Origin: Candidatus Aphodovivens avistercoris
GTDB lineage: Bacteria; Actinomycetota; Coriobacteriia; Coriobacteriales; Eggerthellaceae
Length of the DNA stretch: 64,000 bases
Direction: 5' to 3'
NCBI GenBank assembly: GCA_018710945.1
Contig: DVIW01000017.1
Coordinates: forward strand, 1-64,000
Shown here: positions 59,516-64,000 of the stretch, piece by piece
Numbering within the stretch: the first letter of the stretch is position 1
Layout of the letters: every line of letters starts with the position of its first letter
Notes under the pieces: generated by a model
Told to the model about the DNA's origin: nothing
What the model saw: the letters and a program-made list of their open reading frames with translations, nothing else
Databases searched by the model: none
Position numbers and translations under genes: made by a program

Positions 59516-59529
59516 CGTAACGCGTTACG
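59516..59529. promoter_or_regulatory. TetR-type operator 2, CGTAACGCGTTACG
   Basis: A perfect 14-bp palindrome, 97 nt from operator 1. The adjacent TetR-family gene is the obvious candidate to bind both. The spacing could allow looping or two promoters. Confidence 0.7.
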
Positions 59530-59641
59530 GAATGCGCAATCCCCTGCTCTTCTGAACACCGGCAGGGGCATCCGCAAGCGCGCGGCGGCCTTTCGCCGAA
59601 ACGCGCGAAGAAGCCATGCGAGCGGAACGAAGCGGGCAAAG

Positions 59642-60223
59642 CTAGCGGGCGATCCCTTCGATCGTCATGCGCAAGCGGCGCTTCACCAGCGCGCGCAGAT
59701 CCACCTCGGGGATGCTGACGACGTACTGGTACACGGCGCCGCGGTAGATGGCGGTAAGGCAGTCCACAAGCTCGTCCTCCCCCAAACCCTCGCGGAAGCA
59801 CCCCAGCTCAAGGCCGCGACGCACCAAAACGTCGAAGCAGTCGTCGAACTCGGTGCTGTGGTTGTAGTCGTAGAAGCGCAGCACGCGGTAGCGCGTGAAC
59901 TCGAAACCGTCGTCCTCGATGCGCTTCACCATCGTCTCGCCGAGGAACTCCACGATGTCGCCCAGCGGGTCCTCGCTGCGCGCGAACTTCTCGCTGAGCT
60001 CGCGGAACAGCGTCGCGTTCTCGCCGTAGACAGCCATGATCAGGTCGTCTTTGTTCTTGAAGTGGTAGTACAGCGCGCCGGTGGTCACGCCCGCCCGCTC
60101 GGCGATGTCCTTCACGCTGACCGGCTCGAACCCGTATTCGCCGAACAGCTCCTTGGCCGCCGTGGCGATGCGCCGTTTCGTCTCCTGCGTCTGCAGCTCG
60201 CGTTTCGTCGGTTTGATGGCCAT
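59642..60223 (-). CDS. TetR-family transcriptional regulator
   Basis: 193 aa. N-terminal helix-turn-helix VSVKDIAERAGVTTGALYYHFKNKDDLIMAVY (residues ~32-64) is textbook TetR; the C-terminal ~130 residues form the helical ligand and dimer domain (GDIVEFLGETMVKRIED, FYDYNHSTEFDDCFD). Ligand unknown. The gene lies just upstream of, and in the same direction as, an operator-bearing region, the MBL hydrolase and the CitMHS-type transporter, so it most likely represses them until an inducer is bound. ATG 60223; the upstream GGAAGAGA/GCAGG site is moderate. Confidence 0.9.
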   Translation of the reverse strand: MAIKPTKRELQTQETKRRIATAAKELFGEYGFEPVSVKDIAERAGVTTGALYYHFKNKDDLIMAVYGENATLFRELSEKFARSEDPLGDIVEFLGETMVKRIEDDGFEFTRYRVLRFYDYNHSTEFDDCFDVLVRRGLELGCFREGLGEDELVDCLTAIYRGAVYQYVVSIPEVDLRALVKRRLRMTIEGIAR

Positions 60224-60426
60224 CCTGCACGTCTCTTCCTTAATGCCGCATCGGACACTCTTCCCCATCCTTGCTGATATTGTACCAGTTGGCGCGCCCG
60301 CACCCGCCCTCCCGCGCCATTCTGCGCAAATGCCCCGCCATCGAGCGGCGGCGCGCAGAGGCGCTGCGGGAGTTGCGGAAGCTACGGGAGCTGGGCTGCG
60401 AACGAAGCCGGAGCTCCTGACGCGAA

Positions 60427-60450
60427 AAGGGCGGCCCGCAGGCCGCCCTT
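60427..60450. terminator. GC-rich intrinsic terminator
   Basis: AAGGGCGGCC (60427-60436) and GGCCGCCCTT (60441-60450) form a perfect 10-bp stem with a 4-nt loop. On the minus strand it is followed by TTCGCG and ends the 100-aa gene 29 nt after its stop. Confidence 0.75.
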
Positions 60451-60478
60451 CGCATGCTATTCGGTTGTGCGGAAAAGG

Positions 60479-60781
60479 CTATTCAGCCTTCTTCTCGGAC
60501 GCGTAGAAGGTGGCGTCCTCGAAAAGATCCTTGATGGACTTCCCTTCCAGGAACGGAAGCTCCAGGAATTCGCTGATGGTGGGCACGAGCTCGCTCGCGT
60601 CGACGTAGTGGCCCTTCTCGTTGAACTTGGTGGTGTCCTGGACGCGCCAGTAGCGGTCGTTCACGTCGGTGAGGTAGTACGTCGCCCCGTCGACCTCCAT
60701 GTACACGGAATGATTCGCGTGCAAGTAGGTCGGCAGACCCTCGTACGTGACGTCCAGCGCCTCCGCTGCTTTCGTTCCCAT
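60479..60781 (-). CDS. Small conserved-looking hypothetical protein, 100 aa
   Basis: Not recognised. A compact soluble acidic protein without cysteines: LPTYLHANHSVYMEVDGATYYLTDVNDRYWRVQD suggests a small beta-sheet domain, then helix-rich SELVPTISEFLELPFLEGKSIKDLFEDATFY. It begins MGTKAAEALDVTYEGLPTY. ATG 60781 has GGGAAAGGGG upstream. It is flanked by a terminator and by the methyltransferase gene. Codon use is normal for this genome, which supports a real gene. No function is inferred. Confidence 0.75.
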   Translation of the reverse strand: MGTKAAEALDVTYEGLPTYLHANHSVYMEVDGATYYLTDVNDRYWRVQDTTKFNEKGHYVDASELVPTISEFLELPFLEGKSIKDLFEDATFYASEKKAE

Positions 60782-60926
60782 AGCGAACCCCTTTCCCTTG
60801 GGAAATACGTTGCCCCTATCTTACAATAAGCGCAGGTGGTTCGGCCCCACAACCTGAAGCGGGGGGCTATTTTATGGGAGCGTCCTCCTGCCGCGGCGCG
60901 CGACCCGTGGCGGCCCGCAGCGGGCC

Positions 60927-62444
60927 CTAGTCTAAAAACACCACGTCCTCGCCAGGAATGCCCTCTTCGGCAGCCAACCGCGCCGCAGCCTCCGCTTCCG
61001 TCCCCGCACCCGGCACCGCCACCGCGCAGCCGTAGCGCTTCGCCACGGGCAGAAGCGCCGCCAGCGCCTGCGTCCCGCCGCGTGCCGGGCCCGCCACCGG
61101 CTTGCCGGCCAGGCTGCGCACGGCAGCCTCCAGTGCCGCGGGGTCGTCGGTGCGGATGACCAACGGCGTGGGCGCCGTCTCTTCCAGCTCCGCCACGACC
61201 GCCGCCAGAAGCGCGCGCTCCCGCTCGGGCGCGAGGCCGGCGCACGAAGCGTCCAGCTCCACCGCGTCGGCGTCGTCGCGCGCGTCCATCGCCTCGTCCG
61301 CCACCGCCTCCGCGTCGCCGGCACGCACGTCGTCCAGCAGATCCTCGTCGGCAGGGTCGATGGCCGCAGCAATCTCCAGCTGGCCGTCGCCGTCCGCCGT
61401 CGCCTGCGCGACGGCCTGCGCGCTGCAGATGCGCAGCGCCGGCTCGTAGGGTCGCTCTGCTGGGGCGCCGCGGCGGGCGGCCAGCTGGGCCAAAGCGCGC
61501 GTGAACGCGGGGTTCGTTCCGCAGCAGCCCCCCATCACGCTCACGCCTGCGTCCAGCATGAGCGCCATGCACTCCGCGAACTCGTCGGGCTGCACGTCGT
61601 AGACGGCGCGCCCCTCTTCCAGCCGCGGCATGCCCGCGTTGGGGCGCACCGCCACCGGGCAGCGCGATGCGCGGGCCAGCTCGCGCGCGATGGGCAGAAG
61701 CTCGCGAGGGCCCAACGAGCAGTTCACGCCCAGCACGTCGGCGCCGAGCGACGACAGAATGGCCGCGGCCGCTGCAGGGGGCGTGCCGAACAGCGTGCGG
61801 CCGTTGGCGCCGTAGGTCACCGACGCGAACACGGGCAGGTCGCACGCCTCGCGCGCGGCCAGCAGGGCCGCCTTCGCCTCGCGCACGTCGGACATCGTCT
61901 CGATGGTCAGCACGTCGGCGCCCGCTGCGGCCAACGCCCGCGCCTGCTGCAAGAACGGCTCGTAGGCGCGCTCGAAGGGCACCTCGCCGAAGGGTTCAAG
62001 CAGCGCCCCCAGAGGCCCCATGCTGCCCGCCACGTAGCGTGCGCCCGACGCCTTCGCACAGGCCACCGCCGCCGCGCACACCTCTTCCACCGATGCCACG
62101 CCGCCCAGCTTCAGCGCGTTCGCGCCGAAGGAGTTGGTGGTCACCATCTCCGCGCCCGCCTCCACGTACTCGCGGTGCACCTCGGTCACGATGTCGGGGT
62201 CGGTGAGGCAGGCCAGATCAGGGATGCTGCCGTTCGCCGCCAGCCCCTTCGCCTGCAGCTGCGTGCCGATGGCGCCGTCCTGCACCAGCAGGTCGCGTCC
62301 GCGCAGCACGCGCTCCAGATGGGCGTCGGCTATCGCGCGGTTCGCAAGCGGGTCGGGCAGCGGAGAGGCGTCGGGGTTGCGCAGCGCCTCCCAGGCGGAG
62401 AAGCCCGGGGCGTCGGCGGCGCGGTGCGAGGCAGCAAGGTTCAC
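60927..62444 (-). CDS. Homocysteine S-methyltransferase family protein, cut-off pterin domain
   Basis: 505 aa. Residues ~45-345 form a homocysteine-binding barrel: LLVQDGAIGTQLQAKGL, TTNSFGANALKLG, NCSLGPRELLPI and GGCCGTNPAFTRAL, the three zinc cysteines. After an acidic linker (~385-430) comes PLVIRTDDPAALEAAVRSLAGKP...LLPVAKRYGCAVAV...AAEEGIPGEDVVFLD. This resembles the beginning of the pterin-binding (methyltetrahydrofolate) domain of MetH, but the protein stops at VFLD where MetH continues. No cobalamin domain is present in the window. GTG 62444 has AAAGGAA upstream. It could be a corrinoid-dependent methyltransferase remnant or a functional SAM/SMM-type enzyme with a vestigial tail. Confidence 0.85.
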   Translation of the reverse strand: MNLAASHRAADAPGFSAWEALRNPDASPLPDPLANRAIADAHLERVLRGRDLLVQDGAIGTQLQAKGLAANGSIPDLACLTDPDIVTEVHREYVEAGAEMVTTNSFGANALKLGGVASVEEVCAAAVACAKASGARYVAGSMGPLGALLEPFGEVPFERAYEPFLQQARALAAAGADVLTIETMSDVREAKAALLAAREACDLPVFASVTYGANGRTLFGTPPAAAAAILSSLGADVLGVNCSLGPRELLPIARELARASRCPVAVRPNAGMPRLEEGRAVYDVQPDEFAECMALMLDAGVSVMGGCCGTNPAFTRALAQLAARRGAPAERPYEPALRICSAQAVAQATADGDGQLEIAAAIDPADEDLLDDVRAGDAEAVADEAMDARDDADAVELDASCAGLAPERERALLAAVVAELEETAPTPLVIRTDDPAALEAAVRSLAGKPVAGPARGGTQALAALLPVAKRYGCAVAVPGAGTEAEAAARLAAEEGIPGEDVVFLD

Positions 62445-62505
62445 GGCGGTTCCTTTCGACGGTGCGTTCAGACGATGCGCACTTATTATACGGAGCCGGA
62501 CGGCC

Positions 62506-63831
62506 TTACGCGATGCGCAGGCGCAGCAGGTCCCCTGGGCGCAGCGGCGCGGGCGAAAGGAAGCGGTAGCGCCCCAGCGAGCGGTTCGCCACGTTTGCGG
62601 GCACCGCCGCGGGAGCCGGATCGTCCTCGGTCGGGTCGGGCAGCCACAGAAGCCCCAGCACGCGCACCTTCTCCACCGCGCGGCGCGGCGAGAGCGCCTC
62701 CAGCACGTCGCCTTCCCCGAAGCGGTTGTGGCACAGCGCGTCCACCGCCCACAGCGACCCGTCGCCCAAAGGCGAGGGCGCGCAGGCGGCGACGGTGGCC
62801 GCATGCAGGCACTCCTTCACGTAGCCGTCGCGCTCCGGCGTCTGGTTGGGCTGGCCGTAGTAGAAGCCGGTGCCGTAGGGGCGGTGCGAGATGGCCAGCA
62901 GGTCCTCCATCGCCGCCGCAGGGTCGCCGCCGTCGAGCGCCGAGCGGTAGGCGTGCGCGACCGTGGCCACGTAGAACGCCTTCTTGTTGCGCCCTTCCAG
63001 CTTGATGGAATCCACCCCGGCGGCGGTCAGGTCGTCCAGATGGCCGATCATGCACAGGTCCTGCGCGTTCAGCACGTAGGTGCCGCGCGCGTCTTCTTCG
63101 ATGGGGAAGTACTCGCCCGGCCGCTGCTCCTCCACCAGCGCGTAGCTCCAGCGGCACGACTGCGAGCAGTGGCCTTTGTTGCCGGAGCGCCCCGTCATCG
63201 CAGCCGACAGCAAACAGCGCCCCGACACCGCCACGCACATGGCGCCGTGCGCGAACGCCTCCAGCTGCAGGCCGCGCGGGGCATCGGCGCGCAGGCGGGC
63301 GATCTGCTCGATGCTCATCTCGCGTGCCAGCACCACGCGTGCAGCGCCCATCTCGTGCCAGCGGCGGGCCGCTTCGGCATTGCACACGCTGGCCTGGGTG
63401 CTCACGTGCAGGGCGACGCCCGGCGCATGGCGCTGCGCCAGCGAGAACGCGCCCAGGTCGCTGACGATGAACGCGTCCACATCGGCGTCGGCAAGCGCTT
63501 CCAGGTATTCCGGCAGCGCGGCGATGTCGTCGGCGTCCATCAGGGTGTTCAGCGTCACGTGCACCGCCGCGCCCGCCTCGTGCGCGAAGCGAACGGCGTC
63601 AGGGATGTCGGCCAGCGCGAAGTTCTCCGCGCGTTGGCGCATGCCGAAGCGATCGCACGCCAAATACACCGCGTCTGCGCCGAACCGGACGGCCGCTTCA
63701 AGCTGCGCCCGTCCGCCAGCCGGCGCCAGAAGCTCCATCTTCCGAACCGCCGGCACACCGAACGCAGCCGACGCATCGGCTTGGCGGCCAGCAGGCTTCA
63801 CAGGTTCGCTATGGGAAGGCGTAGAAATCAT
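62506..63831 (-). CDS. U32-family peptidase
   Basis: 441 aa. N-terminal ELLAPAGGRAQLEAAVRFGADAVYLACDRFGMR, TLNTLMDADDI and the U32 signature EAFAHGAMCVAVSGRCLLS then SGNKGHCSQSCRW, with four conserved cysteines that hold a 4Fe-4S cluster in family members. Relatives (RlhA, TrhP) act in RNA hydroxylation rather than proteolysis, so the peptidase label is historic. ATG 63831 is taken as the start; the ribosome binding site is weak, and an internal Met just before ELLAPAGG is the alternative. It precedes the methyltransferase gene by 61 nt on the same strand. Confidence 0.87.
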   Translation of the reverse strand: MISTPSHSEPVKPAGRQADASAAFGVPAVRKMELLAPAGGRAQLEAAVRFGADAVYLACDRFGMRQRAENFALADIPDAVRFAHEAGAAVHVTLNTLMDADDIAALPEYLEALADADVDAFIVSDLGAFSLAQRHAPGVALHVSTQASVCNAEAARRWHEMGAARVVLAREMSIEQIARLRADAPRGLQLEAFAHGAMCVAVSGRCLLSAAMTGRSGNKGHCSQSCRWSYALVEEQRPGEYFPIEEDARGTYVLNAQDLCMIGHLDDLTAAGVDSIKLEGRNKKAFYVATVAHAYRSALDGGDPAAAMEDLLAISHRPYGTGFYYGQPNQTPERDGYVKECLHAATVAACAPSPLGDGSLWAVDALCHNRFGEGDVLEALSPRRAVEKVRVLGLLWLPDPTEDDPAPAAVPANVANRSLGRYRFLSPAPLRPGDLLRLRIA

Positions 63832-63916
63832 GCCGGCTATGGTAGCACAGACCGCCCCCGACGAAAGCCACACGGCGATCCGTCGCCGCCGGCGCTCGGA
63901 CGTGCGCCGTGCTCGT

Positions 63917-64000
63917 TTAGCCGTCCTGCCCCTCGACCACCGGGTGCCCGAACGCAGCGATGTCCCCGGAGGCGATGCTGGCGCGGATGCGCCGCTGCAG
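63917..64000 (-). CDS. 3' end of an unidentified gene running off the right edge
   Basis: The minus strand reads LQRRIRASIASGDIAAFGHP then VVEGQDG and a TAA stop at 63919-63917, in frame to the window end. GC3 is high and the frame is clean. The 27 residues do not identify the product. It lies 85 nt upstream of the U32 peptidase start on the same strand. Confidence 0.6.
   Translation of the reverse strand: MQRRIRASIASGDIAAFGHPVVEGQDG

Larger units (their letters stand above)
59243..59641 (-). promoter_or_regulatory. Regulatory region of the MBL-transporter operon
   Basis: 399 nt between the TetR gene stop and the MBL start, both minus strand, with no open gene. 59395-59530 is AT-richer and holds two palindromic operators (59420-59431, 59517-59528). 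Between them a CACTATACG -10-like sequence (minus, about 59506-59498) lies downstream of the second site. Transcription probably begins inside this block, leaving a 150-250-nt leader. Confidence 0.6.

Overview
The window is a GC-rich (roughly two-thirds G+C) bacterial chromosome segment. GTG/TTG starts are frequent, Shine-Dalgarno sites are strong, and proteins carry Ala-rich linkers. The gene set is that of a strict or facultative anaerobe: class I fumarase, oxygen-sensitive radical SAM and 4Fe-4S enzymes, a FocA-type channel, rubredoxin/flavin proteins, ThyX, topoisomerase I, and molybdate and Fec-type metal uptake. These traits together suggest the Actinobacterial class Coriobacteriia, family Eggerthellaceae (Eggerthella/Gordonibacter-like). 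This assignment is inferred from gene content and composition only.

Layout. 1-5060 is an accessory island whose first ~3.2 kb is visibly lower in GC: an Mrr-type restriction endonuclease, a conserved protein of unknown function (406 aa), a both-ends-truncated DUF234-type ATPase, and a RhuM-Fic/Doc fusion. 5291-6198: nitroreductase and tRNA-Thr(UGU). 6254-16862 (minus strand): radical SAM protein, NAD-binding oxidoreductase, DegV, pncB, ricT, holB, tmk, one-polypeptide class I fumarase, THEP1-like NTPase. 16973-21002 (plus): DUF364 protein plus a FecCD/FecE/FepB-type ABC importer, divergent from the NTPase across a symmetrical AT-rich promoter region. 21097-30068 (minus): malic enzyme, formate/nitrite channel, topA and cydDC, with one small plus-strand Cys-rich ORF behind an A11G9 homopolymer tract. 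30357-43262: DUF1385, thyX, methyltransferase, a flavin reductase/rubredoxin/FAD-oxidoreductase cluster, TatD-like hydrolase and tcdA, patatin, RNA m5C methyltransferase and a zinc-ribbon protein. 43722-47.5k: a SpaA/Cna-B-type surface protein translationally coupled to a class B sortase. 47420-50965 (minus): modABC with a modD homologue. 51260-56805: amidohydrolase (MtaD type), Mrp/NBP35 ATPase, Fe-S aldo/keto reductase, tRNA-Ala(GGC) followed by a partial duplication and a compact hairpin-rich insert, and cysE. 57035-60223: CitMHS-type transporter, MBL-fold hydrolase and a TetR regulator with two matching palindromic operators. 60479-64000: small protein, a homocysteine S-methyltransferase that looks cut off inside a pterin-binding domain, U32 peptidase, and the 3' tip of one more gene.

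How the genes connect. tmk-holB-ricT is a tight replication/RNA-turnover operon (8-nt and 14-nt junctions). Two unrelated high-affinity uptake systems are present: ModABC/ModD, and a Fec-type importer with a DUF364 (metal-chelation) protein and a neighbouring NTPase. The second may serve a metal or metal chelate, possibly molybdate or tungstate, in an organism whose relatives are rich in molybdopterin enzymes. The most unusual structures are the duplicated tRNA-Ala 3' end with covarying terminators and a structured insert, a pair of GTAACRCGTTAY operators, an intergenic repeat family present at 26.3 kb and 43.5 kb, a homopolymer tract that could act as a phase-variation switch, and a sortase frame that does not stop where it should. 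No IS element, prophage, CRISPR array, rRNA or replication origin was seen.
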